From assembly GCA_030998225.1 (NCBI GenBank), contig JAPYXD010000754.1, positions 7,192,001 to 7,256,000 on the forward strand: a stretch of 64,000 nucleotides of DNA. Direction: 5' to 3'. The notes beneath the pieces were generated by a model. The model was not told the origin of the DNA, did not search any database, and saw only the letters and a list, made by a program, of their open reading frames with translations. Source of the DNA: Diplolepis rosae. Lineage: Eukaryota > Arthropoda > Insecta > Hymenoptera > Diplolepididae. Positions 1-11,667 of this stretch are shown one piece after another; within the stretch, counting starts at the first letter, position 1, and each line of letters starts with the position of its first letter. Position numbers and translations under genes: made by a program.

Positions 1-2386
1 TGATAGTTTGCAATATCTCGCCTAACCGGCTAAAACTTGTCATTACTAAGATATTTCTGACAACTTTTAACATAAAAGCCTTAAAACTATTTACTGTTTT
101 TGTTACATCAATCCGAACTGCAATTTTCATTATTTCCAGCAGAAGAGAGCAACTTTTGAAACTAACGATAGGAAAAATCTTGCTTCATAATTTTATTTCA
201 TTTTTCTATTAATCATTAAATGTATAATAATTGTATTGAACCTGGTTTTCTGGAATGTGTCATATAAAAAAAAATATTGAATTGATCCAACCAAAATTTG
301 ATTGCATCTACCAGAAATTTTATTTTAATAAGTTTGGCCAAATTTTCTGTTGTTTCGACGAAAATTAATTTGATGTATTGTAATTAACGATCTTGGTCCA
401 TTTGGCAAAATAGTTTCATTACATAAAACATATTTTTTGGGTGTATGCGTACAGCTTAATGAATCTCCAATATTGCACACGTAATTAAGTATTGTATTAT
501 TTAAAATTAACTTTTCTAAAACAACTTTTGTTTGTCTGGTATTCAAAATATAACAATTTTTCAGATTGTTTCAACAACATTTTTTCGTAGATTGAATGTT
601 CTGGTGGATTTAACAAAAAAATATCTTTGAATCAATCAATATTTTGTTGGATTGTCCAAAATTTGTTATAATTAATTTAATATTTCTGTATGTCCAGGAA
701 AAAATGTTGTTTGAAGCAGATTTGAGTGATCAAACAAATCCTGTAATTCTCTTTATGCTAATTTTTCTCATAAAATGGTAAAAACCATCCAAGTTCCAAA
801 CAGTAACTATAGAAAAAACATAATTAGAGTGAGACTGGTTGGTTAGTCTCTGGAGAGTAATGCAATCTAGAACATTATCGCGTTTATATATAAAAAGGGG
901 CTGAGAGTTACAACATTATTCACTTTCTTATGCTAGAGAAGGGTTAAAACTAACAACGTTTTTTATCTCTTTTTGTTAACTGGTTGTTGAGAGATTCTTA
1001 GACTAACAACGTTACTTACTTCCTTATTGGATAAAATTTTATGAAAATATGTTCCCTAATTTCTAACCAATTGGTACGAACTTCATTATTATATGTATAA
1101 TGGATGATTCCCACAACTCCGCAAAAATAAGATTTAGACCTATTACAATTAGACACAATAGAAAAAAGGATTATAAAACAGTTTTTATTTTACTTTATTT
1201 TACTCGTACTTTTATGATGTTTTAGATAAAAAAATGTGAGAGGAGATTATATTTGTTTAGATTTATATAGACTCAAATTACTTATACCGCTATTCTCTTT
1301 CCGTCGTTCTGCTCGCATTGAAATTTAACCGTTATTTCCACCTGAAGTTGATTCAACCATAAAACATTTCCTTTCAATGAAAATAATGCTCATAAAAGAA
1401 GTATGTTGAAAATTCCAATTATTATTAATGGTTGTCAGTGATTAGTTTTAATTAATTAATAATAATAATTAATAACTTTATTTGCTTTATTTAAAAGTCA
1501 ATTAAAATGAAATAAGATGATTTTTATCTATTAATAAAAAAGTGATTAAATCTACTGAATGTTGAATTTTGAGACCAAAGTCTTTTAGCATGACATCCTT
1601 CAATTAAAGACATTCTACATAGAAGTAATTATTCATTTCCTTTGTTTCCGTTTTTTTCTATTGGTATCCGCCTAAGTTATGACTTCCTGAGAGTAACACT
1701 CAAGAATTTTTTCTTGTTCACTTTTTTTTACAGGTCATAAAATATAACTTTTAAATGCGGACAACGCCTCTATAATTTCTACTAGAACGATTTTCATGAA
1801 CTGATCTTTTCTATCCGGGGTGTAGATGCTATATCAAACGATTATATCCGATCGACTGATCGATCTTTTTTTCCTCTGTATTAATCTTTCTGCTCTTGGT
1901 AAGCAAGCCATGAAATTTTAATGACTACTGAGTAAATAAATAATTATTGCATATACATTCACATTCGACGCACGAGACACTCAACGGTAAAAACACTGTT
2001 GTGGTTAGGTGTATATAATCGGTTCGTAACAGATTTCGAGATATATTAAATATGATTTACTGATTTTTATCCTTCATATCACCCAACACGAAGAATTATC
2101 ACTAGTCTGTAACTTCAATTTTGAGCCCAGCTTAATAAATATTGATTTGTCTGCAGTATAGTTCCCACGTAGGAAATTATTGATCTTAATTGTAGAGCAC
2201 GATTTATCAAAATATGTACTAATGGTATGTTTTTCAGGAAACCGTTACTGATATAGTTAACATTGGAAAATAGATATACATTTTATCATTTAATTGGTAT
2301 AAGTGTTCTTGATTTGCTATCAACGTAATTTTGTAGATTGAACTCAAAAGGTATGATTAGATTTGTTCAGTATTAGAAAGAAATTG
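1..2386. other. gene-free AT-rich DNA
   Basis: No coding region is supported; open frames are short and carry no recognisable motif. A weak inverted similarity links about 240-330 with 570-700 (TGGATC/GATCCA-type words and an AATATTGAAT word), which may be an eroded foldback. The word ACTAACAACGTT occurs twice (about 948 and 1002) in a short direct repeat. Nothing else stands out. Confidence 0.6.
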
Positions 2387-3167
2387 CACTTATAGAAGAG
2401 CTTCTTTGGATCAAAGAAACATTTCTTTGATATACGGTCAAAGAAGAAATTTCTTTAAATTAAAAAAATTAAAAATTTCACATTAAGGTCGTGCCAAAAA
2501 TCATGTCTCTGGAAAGAAAGTTTTTCTGATTTTAAGACTCGAAATTATATTACCAGTTGCGTCTTATAAATGAAAAAACATTATTTTTTCGGGAAAAAAA
2601 ACTAAAAGTTACGAAAAATAGTACTTTTAATAATGTTTTTTGCAATAGAATTTTTCCTTACTATCGCTTTTTACCAATTTAAAAAAAAATGATTGGATTT
2701 TCATGAATAATGGCTTATTTTTGTGGAGCAAATATTCTCTACAACTCTACTGTTCCCAAATTTAAAAATACGCCAAAAATCTTATTTGTAAAAAAATTCT
2801 TTTAACGATTTTCGAGATGTAAAGAATATTTTTCCTAAAAAATTAGCTATGATTTATGAAAATCCAATAATTTTTGAAAAATTGGTATGAAGCGATAGTA
2901 AGGAAAAATTCTATTACAAAAAACATTATTAAAGGTATTATTTTTCGTAAGTTTAAAATTTTTTCATTAAGAATAATGTTTTTTCATTTATAAGACACAA
3001 CTGATAATATAATTTCGAGTCTTGAAATCATAGAAAAACTTTTTTTTCAGAGATATGATTTTTGGCACAATTACCTTAGAAATTTTTTTTCTAAATCAAA
3101 AAACATTTTTCTTTGACTGTTTATCAAAGAAATGTTTATTCGATTTAAAGAAACTGTTCTCTGAGTG
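2387..3167. mobile_element. CAC-ended foldback element
   Basis: The outer ends are inverted: the left reads CACTTATAGAAGAGCTTCTT and the reverse complement of the right reads CACTCAGAGAACAGTTTCTT. Both outer flanks are TG, consistent with a 2-bp target duplication. The interior is a long foldback with arms of about 390 bp: CGTGCCAAAAATCATGTCTC near 2491 is matched inversely by a region near 3045-3070, and the ACTATCGCTT word near 2660 by one near 2890. It is related to the foldbacks at 3690-4303 and 33319-33931. There is no coding capacity. The class is unknown; see the CAC/2-bp-TSD finding. Confidence 0.7.
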
Positions 3168-3689
3168 TGCATTAAACTTTATATACCTAACATGAAATAA
3201 TTTACATCAACGGTACGTTAAACCCAATACAAAATATATGAAATTTAATAAAAATGTCTCATTATTTCATATTTTTGTATATTAATTTTATATAATATAC
3301 AGCTATACGAAAATTAGAATTTATCTATATTAAAATTGATTTGTATTTGTATAATGAATTTAATATAATGCTTAAAAGTATTATTCTTTCACCGGATAAA
3401 TGAAATAATTATTGAACTCATTGATAGTAAAAAATCTTGCTTTTATTTATATTTTATTCCTATTTGAAAAAATTTCTTTGAATCAAAACAACTAGTTTTA
3501 TATTCAAAATATTATTATACCTATTGTTAATCAAACATGCATATAGAGATATGGTAGAACTATTATTTTTTTATAAAAATGACGAAAGTTTGGGATTTGG
3601 GCATATAGAATTTTTTATTTCATTATTTAAAGTACTGATTGAATCAATGTTCCCTTGACGCAAAATACTTTTGAAATTTTTTTTTCTAA
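3168..3689. other. gene-free AT-rich DNA
   Basis: Low-complexity AT-rich sequence between two foldbacks. I see no gene, RNA or clear repeat. Confidence 0.5.
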
Positions 3690-4303
3690 TTATAATATGG
3701 TTTGTTTTTATTTCATTGAACTTTCAATCGCTATATTATTGAAGGGCTATTTTGAAAGAGAAAAGATTATTTTACATGAAAAAAATTTAAAACACAGAAA
3801 AATAATTTTATTAATAAATTTTATTTTTGACCCAACTTTTTTTCTTATTGCTTCTTACCAGATTTAAGAAAATTATTCGATTCTAATAAATCATGAATCA
3901 TTTTTTCAGAGAAAAGATTTCCCACAACTTCACCGTTTCTGCTATTTAAAAATAAATCCTTTAATGGCTGAAACCATTAAAAAAACATTTTCCAAAACGA
4001 AATTTTTATAAACAAATTGCTGAATTTGATTATAATTTATTAATTTTCGAAAATTGGAATTGGTTAAGTTGTAGGGAATCTTTTTCTTGAAAAAGTGATT
4101 TGTAATTTATTAAAATCGCATAATTTTTTAAAATTTGGTAAGAAGCAATAAGAAAAAAAGTTGGGGCAAAAATAAAATTTATTAATAAAATTATTTTTCT
4201 GTATTTCAAATTTTTTTCATGGAAAATTTGCTATTAGCTATTCTTGAAAGCAAAATTATCTATTTTTGCCTGAGGTCTAATTTTCGTGGATCAACTACCT
4301 TAA
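3690..4303. repeat. foldback repeat, P family copy 2
   Basis: Imperfect palindrome. AAAATAATTTTATTAATAAA near 3795 recurs inverted near 4170-4190, and CTTCTTACCAGATTT near 3850 is matched by AAATTTGGTAAGAAG near 4131. The right end CAACTACCTTAA matches the inverted left end of the 33319-33931 copy. An open frame on one arm (3655-3867) is a by-product of the A/T-rich arm, not a gene. Boundaries are accurate to about 30 bp. Confidence 0.65.
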
Positions 4304-5324
4304 TTAATATATAATAGCAGACATGTTATCAAACATGTTACTTTAAAACATATGAAAAATATTAAAAACATTCGGTTATTAGCAAGAAATAACGAATTTC
4401 TATCTTGATCGGTATTTGAGAAGATAAATCATATAATTATGAAGATATGAATTCCCACAATTTTTCTTTGTGCAAGACATTATATTTCAAAACGATTGCT
4501 ACCGTGAAAACCTTAAATTTTACCACACCTCGTGCATCCATAATATGTGCCCTGCGGTACTTCTTGCATAGTTATTTGGTGAACACATATTGCGTTCGGA
4601 CAATCCTTCTGAATATACCAACTACGTTACACCTGTAATTACACTTTGAAAAATGAAGTATGCCATTTTACATGGCGTTGTCATAATACAGTATCACAGT
4701 TATATTTGTTTTGAATATTTATCATACGAATCTCTCGAAAAACCACCATTTTACTGTAAAAATATAAATTTGGTGTAAAGTTACAAAATATAAAGTAAGA
4801 TTGTAATTCACAACTAGGGAATCTCAATTTTATTGTAATTTTACTCTTATAATTAAATATTATATGTTTAGTGTAATTTTACCCTGTACAGGTCAGGGTC
4901 TTTTGAAACTCATCGTGGAAAGTGTGAAGTCGTATTTTTTATTTTTATTTTATATAATAATCTCAACGTATGAAAGACAAAGTATCGGCGCAACGAAATT
5001 TAAGAAGCTTTGCAGCGTACGCTTCGGTGCATAGATTATCATTTTTGCAAATTTATTTATCGCTATAAGCTGAAGATTAAGTTTGTACTATAATGAACAA
5101 TTGGACATGAACATTTTCTGTACAGTTTGAAATTAAACTCTGGAAAAACGACGACTTTCAATTATACATGAATAATCTTGTTTTGTGGATTATATAACCA
5201 TGCAATTTATACATAACGCCATCGTATTTTTAAAGCTCAAGTTCAAATTGAAAGGAAGGCATTTATGTTTGTTTCTGTACTGCACATAATATGGGTCGTT
5301 ACCAAAAAATTGTAAATATAACAC
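4304..5324. other. gene-free DNA
   Basis: No supported gene. Around 4630-4880 GTGTAATT/AATTACAC words recur (4634, 4871), suggesting an eroded inverted repeat, but I cannot delimit it. The stretch near 4980-5030 is slightly richer in GC without any motif I recognise. Confidence 0.5.
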
Positions 5325-5580
5325 CTGCACTGAGAAAACGATTTGGTATGACAAAAAAAAGTTTTGTTGACATTTGTAAAACATACCAGTTTTTCCGGGT
5401 CAACCAAATTTGTTTGTTGGGTCTTTTAGTCAGATAAACAAAATTATATTGTTCGATTAAAATCTTTTTTCTGCTCTCTTGATAAAATAATTTTTGGAAA
5501 TTTATTAATTCATTTTATTATAATTGGAATTCGTTTTTATTTAAAAATAATTTTTTGGTGAAATTTCATTAATCTGAATC
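5325..5580. repeat. dispersed copy of the 10.6/11.1-kb CACTGAG unit
   Basis: Begins CACTGAGAAAACGATTTGG and continues for about 250 bp with high similarity to 10609-10859 and 11150-11403 (shared GTTTTGTTGACATTTGTAAA, GGGTCTTTTAGTCAGATAAA and the GGAATTCGTTTTTA word). Unlike those copies it does not end in TCAGTG; it diverges after CATTAATC. It therefore looks like a truncated single copy. Confidence 0.75.
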
Positions 5581-5792
5581 AAATATTTTTTTCTATTTAA
5601 TTCGGATTTGTGAAATTTAACTTCAAATAGTTAATTTTAAATAAAAATCAATTTTTATTACAAATAGATTGATGAATAATTTATATACGGTATACATAAC
5701 ATATACATCCTACTTTTATTTAGTTTTATCTGCAAAACTATCTTGTTAGGTCAATAAACTTCGTCGATCAGGCAACGTAGATCCCATTCCTC

Positions 5793-6141
5793 CACGGAGA
5801 AAATAAAACTGTTGAATCAACAGATGTCATCTGCTGGAATAGGGACAGCAGATTTTTTTTGTAATATTTACAGATTTTTCTGTTGGATTCACAGATTGTT
5901 TGTAAACTCAACAGATCAACCTGTAAAATTTACAGAAATGTCTGTTAGAATTACGGATTTCTCTTTTGTCTTAAAATACGCAATTCTAACAGACATGTCT
6001 GTAGATTTTACAGATTCATCTGTTGAGTTTACAAACAATCTGTGAATCCAACAGAAAAATCTGTAAATATTACAAAAAAAAACTGCTGTCCCTATTCCAG
6101 CAGATGACATCTGTTGATTCAACAGTTTTTTTTTCTCCGTG
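5793..6141. mobile_element. near-perfect 349-bp palindromic CAC element
   Basis: CACGGAGAAAATAAAACTGT at the left pairs with its inverse at 6122-6141. The arms stay nearly identical through CAACAGATGTCATCTGCTGG, GGATTCACAGATTGTTTG and TTCTAACAGACATGTCTG to a short centre near 5965-5985. Flanks are TC on both sides (5791-5792 and 6142-6143), a 2-bp duplication. The high arm identity suggests recent movement or arm homogenisation. Mirror-image open frames on both strands (5812-6045, 5916-6308) are consequences of the palindrome and not genes. Confidence 0.85.
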
Positions 6142-6414
6142 TCCGAAATATTTATGTTTGTGTCGCGAGATATCAATGCGAAAGGAGTGAAAGAACCTTC
6201 ACTTTTTATAAATCTACGTGTAGGACAACAATACAAAACCCAATAAAATAATTTTGTGCCAATAATAGAAATTTTTCCGTCAAAAAGAATAATGTTCAAC
6301 AAAACCATTTTGCTGCGATGACTAAATTTTTATCTCAGTGTGGTTTTTTTGCGCAAGCACAAAAATGTTGATTGTTTTCTAATTACTTTTATATAGGTAG
6401 AAAAAAGATCTATT
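6142..6414. other. short gene-free spacer
   Basis: AT-rich spacer between two elements; nothing recognisable. Confidence 0.5.
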
Positions 6415-7488
6415 CACGGAAAAAAGGTTTAATTGTTGTAACCAGAAGTTACGTACGCTCAACTGTACACGAAAAAAATAGTTCAATAAAGTTTATAGAA
6501 CTGTTTAAGAGTTGAGGATACAGGTATCTGCGGAAGAGAGTTCTGGAAAATTTACAGACCGAATTTTAATTTTTTTTAAATTTTGTAATGTATATAGAAA
6601 GAGGACCACAAACTCTACCAAATACTTTAAAGAAAACCTAAATATGTCAATTAGATAAAAAATTATATAGGTTTAAAAAAAATGTGTTTGTTTGAAAAAC
6701 AACCTTGAAAATTCAAATTATCATAAATTTGCAGAAATTAATTTTTTTTCCAAATGGAAAAATAAGTGCTGCCTTGTTTCCTTTGAAAAATAACATATTT
6801 CATCAGCGATTTTTCGCATTTTATTTTGAAAATTCTTTAAATTTTTCAGAACTTTGTTCCGTAAATGCCTGTATCCCCAACCCTTAAACGGTTCTATGAC
6901 AACCAGATCACGTGACCAAATTCCTGTAAAAGTTCGTCTAAGATAACTTTTTTATTTTACAAAATGCTTGAGTAAAAATGTTGCAAAAAATTTTACAGTA
7001 TACTGTAATTGTCGATAAGTTTTCGATTTAAAAAAAAAAATTCTATTAAAAAGAAGTTAACAGGCGTATTTTATTGTCTTTTGTTAGTTTCCCAAATGTT
7101 CAAAAAGATACTTTGTAAATTAAAAAAGCTATTTTACATAAATGAATAAATGTATAATTTAGTCACGTGGTCCGATTGATCCACTCTCTAAACAAGAATC
7201 AGTCAAAATCTACTGATTACCAGTGAAATTTGACTGATTCGAATAGCTAAAAAGACGTTACTGTAAATCAGTCAAATTTCACTGATTACTTCAGTGGAAA
7301 TCAACTGCTTTAACGGTGAAAAATATTTTTTTTGCGCTGATGAATCAGTGAAAAGGCAAATTACTGATTCAATCAGTGAAAATTTGACTGATTCAGATTT
7401 AGAGAGCATGGCCTTAAACTATTTTTTTTCTGTGTACGGTTGAGAGAAACTAACTTCTGGTTATGGCAACCAAACCTTTTTTTCCGTG
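6415..7488. mobile_element. CACGG-ended element with about 75-bp inverted ends
   Basis: The left end CACGGAAAAAAGGTTTAATT and the right end (inverse CACGGAAAAAAAGGTTTGGT) continue through AACCAGAAGTTA, CTCAAC and GTACAC to AAAAATAGTT, giving inverted ends of roughly 75 bp. Flanks are TT and TG, so a clean duplication is not visible. The interior carries a foldback copy (AGTTTATAGAACTGTTTAAG near 6488, matched inversely near 6880) also present at 8150-8290. A separate CTCTCTAAA element sits at 7184-7406. Non-coding. Confidence 0.7.
7184..7406. mobile_element. CTCTCTAAA-ended MITE, copy 1
   Basis: Begins CTCTCTAAACAAGAATCAGT and ends in the inverse (ACTGATTCAGATTTAGAGAG region at 7387-7406). 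The interior is built from alternating ACTGATT and AATCAGT words, making a strong cruciform. Flanks are CA on both sides; other copies have TA. It is inserted inside the 6415-7488 element. Non-autonomous and non-coding. Confidence 0.85.
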
Positions 7489-8138
7489 TGTATATTGTAC
7501 ACCATGTGATTTATAAAAATGACTGCTTTATAAATTTTTCCTACTAAATATACAGTCAAATAGAGTACGATTATCGGAATTTTTAATCACTTGTATCCTT
7601 ACTTTACACATTTTAGAAATATATTTTAAATCTAAATTAGTATTAACATTCTATTTTGAATCACAAATAATGAACCAATTTCTAGTGAATCTATCTCCAT
7701 TTCATCAGTGAAACCCCACTGATTCAAATTTTTTAAATACTGAAATTTTTTATTTTTTTTAAATCGATAGTGTTTTCACAACTTTTTTTAACAACACACA
7801 CATGTTTTGCTTTATGATCATAGATTTATAAGCATTCATTTTGTCGGGTGATATGTAAAATAGACGATCATAGACCAAATGGAAAGTAAGGCACTTAATA
7901 TTATATACTGGATATTATCATGACAGGTAACATATCAGAAGTTTAGATACGCGTTTTTTTATTTTTTTATTCGAACGGCAATATAGAGAATTTCTGTCTC
8001 GTAAAACTAACGAATGATATGTGTGAGACCTATTAAACTTTCTTTTTATATGTGATTAAAAAAAAATTACGTCTAACAGACGAGTTTGTCTTGAATTTAG
8101 CCACCTTCTTTACAAGCGCACAAGTTTGTCCTTTCCTA
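7489..8138. other. gene-free AT-rich DNA
   Basis: No gene. Short AATCAGTG/CACTGATT words near 7700-7730 may be a remnant of a CTCTCTAAA-type MITE, but the ends are missing. Confidence 0.5.
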
Positions 8139-8300
8139 GGTGGAGAAAAATAGTTCAGTAAAGTTTATAGAACTGTTCAAGAGTTGGGGGTACAGGAATT
8201 TACGGAACAGAGTTCTGTAAATTTTCCGGAACTCTTTTACGTAAATGCCCGTATCCCCAAGTCTCGAAAAGTTCTATAACTTCTTATAACTCTTATAGAG
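8139..8300. repeat. hairpin repeat (also inside 6415-7488)
   Basis: GTTTATAGAACTGTTCAAGA (8164) and GGGGGTACAGGAATTTACGG are matched inversely by GTAAATGCCCGTATCCCC (about 8243) and AGTTCTATAACTT (about 8270). The same two arms occur around 6488-6545 and 6845-6890. A foldback family of about 150 bp; function unknown. Confidence 0.65.
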
Positions 8301-8306
8301 TTCTTA

Positions 8307-10241
8307 CACGGAGAAAGATATTTATTAAAAATTACCAAACTATTTGGAAACACATGATGAAATTCTAAAGTAACGTACTTTTTTCTAATAATTTACATTT
8401 ATTACGTTTTCTACTATACTCTCTAAATTTGAATCAGTCAAAATCTACTGATTATCAGTGAAATTTGACTAATTCAAATAGCTAAAGAAAGGTTACTGTA
8501 AATCAGTCAAATTCCATTGATTATTTTAGTGAAAATTGACTGATTTGACAGTGAAAAATATTTTTTCACTGATGAATCAGTGGAAATTAACTGACTTAAC
8601 AGTGAAAAATCTTTTTTCACTGATGAATCAGTGAAAAGGCAAATCACTGATTCTATCAGTGAAAATTTGACTGATTCAGATTTAGAGAGTAGAATTCTCC
8701 AAATTCCCGATAAAAATTCCCATCTAGATCGTAAAATAAATTGAATTAGGGGACAAGCGGCGAAATTGGCGCACCTAACAGAAAGTGCGAGTTTAAAAAG
8801 AAAGTATATGACTAAAAATTATGAAAAAATATTTATTTAATAGCTGGATATCTTTTCTATACTTTCCAATGGATAAAGATTGCATTGAAAATTATTAAAG
8901 CAGGTTTTTATTCAGATTTCCGAAGGACTGCACCTGCGTCAATTTACCCGCCATGTCGGGTAAATTGACGCACTAATATTATAATCTTCTCTTGCCACGT
9001 ATTAGTTATATTTTCATAGATTTAGAATTACATTTCAGTAGCAAAGGTTGATGAAAAGAGGTAGTTATAATTTGAAACTAAATTTGAGATAGTATATCAA
9101 GATATGTGAAGTTTTTTATACCTTTATTCACATAAACCAGCCAAAGTTAAAATATATTTTATATTTGTACAATAAAATACTGGCAATTGTGGATATTTAA
9201 GTGAATATTCAAATTGAAATCATTTTTATAGAGAATTATTTGAATTTGTAATCAGAAGTATATACAATTATTAACTTTAGAAGACTTATAAATAATAGAA
9301 ACAATCAATCAAAAATACAAATTTTTTACTTACATTGCTTTCACATCTTAAAATCGAGAAAACTTTCAAAACACTGTCAGACTGCAAATTAATTATTAAA
9401 AATCGCTTTTAAAATGCCTTAATACCTCAAGCTTAAAAAAAAAATTTAACCACTGATTGTTCAAATGAATATAACCTTACAAAGTCGTTACATCAGTTTT
9501 GCGAACCACATTACCTCCCATGTCACAAAAAATCTTAAGAAAAAGATTAGCAGAAAAGTCCAGCAACATTCAAATGTATATATCTATATATTAATAATTG
9601 TGTACTTACTATCTTCTTTATATTTTCAATCATAAACATCCGAGCACTTGACTTCAGTCACCGGTTTCCAGAAACACAACACGTATGCCAACTTCGCCTC
9701 TGATTTGAATCTCGTATGCGCCAATTTTGCCGCAAGTGTATCGTTCATTAATTAAATACTTTTTACGTAAAATGTTTATTTTTTGATACAAATATTCTAT
9801 CCTAATCGTAAGATTAAATATCAAAGATTATAAAATCGTTGCATTAATCTAATTCACCTTGAATTACTATTATTTAACGATTTAACTCAATGGCTTCGAA
9901 CATAACCATTATGCCAAAAAACGATTAATCGCAATAAAACTGTATTAAGCAATTAGATTTTTATAATGTTTTCTATCAAATACATATCATACAAGAATGC
10001 ACACGATAGAACTATTTTTCTTTTTTGTTATGTTATCATTTTCTGAAAAATAGGGTGCGCCAATTTAGACGACGCGCCAATTTCGCCGCTTCTCGCCTAT
10101 TAGAAAATTTTTTCATCCAGATGGGAATTTTTATCGGTAATTTAGCGTATTCTATAATAGAAATCTGAATAAATGTCAATTATTAGAAAAATGTACGTCT
10201 CTTTAGTACTTTATTATGCCTTTCCAAATTTTTTTTCCGTC
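8307..10241. mobile_element. 1.9-kb CACGGAG element with nested MITE
   Basis: The left end is CACGGAGAAAGATA; the right end inverts to a similar sequence (TTTTTTTTCCGTC, last base changed). Flanks are TA on both sides (8305-8306, 10242-10243). Inner parts of the ends remain matched: ACGTACTTTTTTCTAATAAT near 8370 versus 10172-10200, and CCGATAAAAATTCCCATCT near 8707 versus 10119-10140. The latter is interrupted on the left only by the MITE at 8419-8689. Further in, GCGGCGAAATTGGCGCAC (8757) is mirrored near 10070-10090, and a GC-rich hairpin (CCCGCCATGTCGGG) sits near 8950. No protein is recognisable. Confidence 0.75.
8419..8689. mobile_element. CTCTCTAAA-ended MITE, copy 2
   Basis: CTCTCTAAATTTGAATCAGT at the left and its inverse at 8670-8689, with TA on both flanks (8417-8418, 8690-8691). 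The interior has repeated ACTGATT/AATCAGTG words and two near-identical 60-bp segments (CAGTGAAAAATATTTTTTCA-type near 8550 and 8605). Inserted in the left end of the 8307-10241 element. The TA duplication is consistent with mobilisation by a Tc1/mariner-type transposase (inference). Confidence 0.9.
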
Positions 10242-10310
10242 TAATGATCTAGTTTATATTACATCTTGAAGTCAGGCGATTTTTAGACTTGAATTAAAAC
10301 TTTTTCTTTA

Positions 10311-11667
10311 CAGTGTGAATTTGTTGATAATGTCAAACAACTTTTAATTTAATTTTTGTAAAATTTCTCGAAAATCTTATCAAATTTGAATTACTAATTT
10401 TTAAAGCAGAGAGCATAAATTATATCATATACTTTTATTGATGTCGTTCAATAAACAAGACATGATGAAAAATTATTAGAAATACAGCAAAAATAAATTA
10501 TGAGCAGATTCTTCAATTCAGTCCTACATTTGGTAGAACTTAGCTAAGATCTTGTCAATAGTTTAAAAGCCTCCGGCGTAAAATTATATATATATATATA
10601 TAACATCTGCACTAAGAAAACGATTTGGTATGACCACAAAAAGTTTTGTTGACATTTGTAAAACAAAAGAGTTGTTTAGGGTCAACCAAATTTTGTTGTT
10701 GGGTCTTTTAGTCAGATAAACAAAATTATATTGACGAATTAACATGATTTTTATGTTCGCCTGATAAAATAATTTTTGTTCATTTATTAATTTATTAAAT
10801 TATAATTGGAATTCGTTTTTAATTAAAAATCATTTTTTTGGTGAAATTTCATTAATCAGTGTGAACTTGTTGAAACTGTTAAGCAATTTTTAATTTAATT
10901 TTTGTAAAATTTCTCGAAAATCTTATCAAATTTGAATTACTAATTTTTAAAGCAGAGAGCATAAATTATATCATATACTTTTATTCATGTCGTTCAATAA
11001 ACAAGACATGATGAAACATTATTAGAAATAAAGCAAAAAAAAATTATTAGCAGATTCTTCAATTCAGTCCTACATTTGGTAGAACTTAGCTAAGATCTTG
11101 TCAATAATTTAAAAGCGTTCGGTGTAAAATTGTATATATAATACCTGCACTGAGAAAACGATTTGGTATGAACAAAAAAAGTTTTGTTGACATTTGTAAA
11201 ACAAAACAGTTGTTTAGGATTAACCATATTTTGTTCTTGGGTCTTTTAGTCGGATAAACAAAATTATATTGTCGAATTAACATGATTTTTATGTTCGCCT
11301 GATAAAATAATTTTTGTTCATTTATTAATTTATTTAATTATAATTGGAATTCGTTTTAATTTAAAAATCATTTTTTTTTTTTGTGAAATTTCATTAATCA
11401 GTGTGAACTTGTTGAAAATGTCAAGCAATTTTTAATTCAATTTTTGTAAAATTTCTCGAAAATCTTATCCAATTTGAATTACTAATTTTTAAAGCATACA
11501 GCATAAATTATATCATATACTTTTATTCATGTCGTTCAATAAACAAGACATGATGAAAAATTATTAGAAATAAAGCAAAAAAAATTATTAGCAGATTCTC
11601 CAATTCAGTCCTACATTTGGTAGAACTTAGCTAAGATCTTGTCAATAATTTAAAAGCGTTCGGTGTA
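10311..11667. repeat. 2.5-copy tandem repeat, period about 542-546 bp
   Basis: CAGTGTGAAYTTGTTGA starts at 10311, 10857 and 11399, so two full units and a half unit follow one another. The units share TTAAAGCAGAGAGCATAAAT, TTCATGTCGTTCAATAAACA and GTAGAACTTAGCTAAGATCT. The array ends after AAAGCGTTCGGTGTA near 11667. Each full unit contains a CAC-ended element (CACTGAGAAAACG to ATCAGTG, about 250 bp) flanked by TG on both sides, so the insertion predates amplification. A short (TA)n run lies at about 10589-10603. A small open frame (11101-11283) in unit 2 is not a gene. Confidence 0.85.

Noticed and set aside
5812..6308. Two overlapping open frames on opposite strands with similar peptides
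   Set aside because: They are mirror images produced by the palindrome at 5793-6141; no independent coding evidence.
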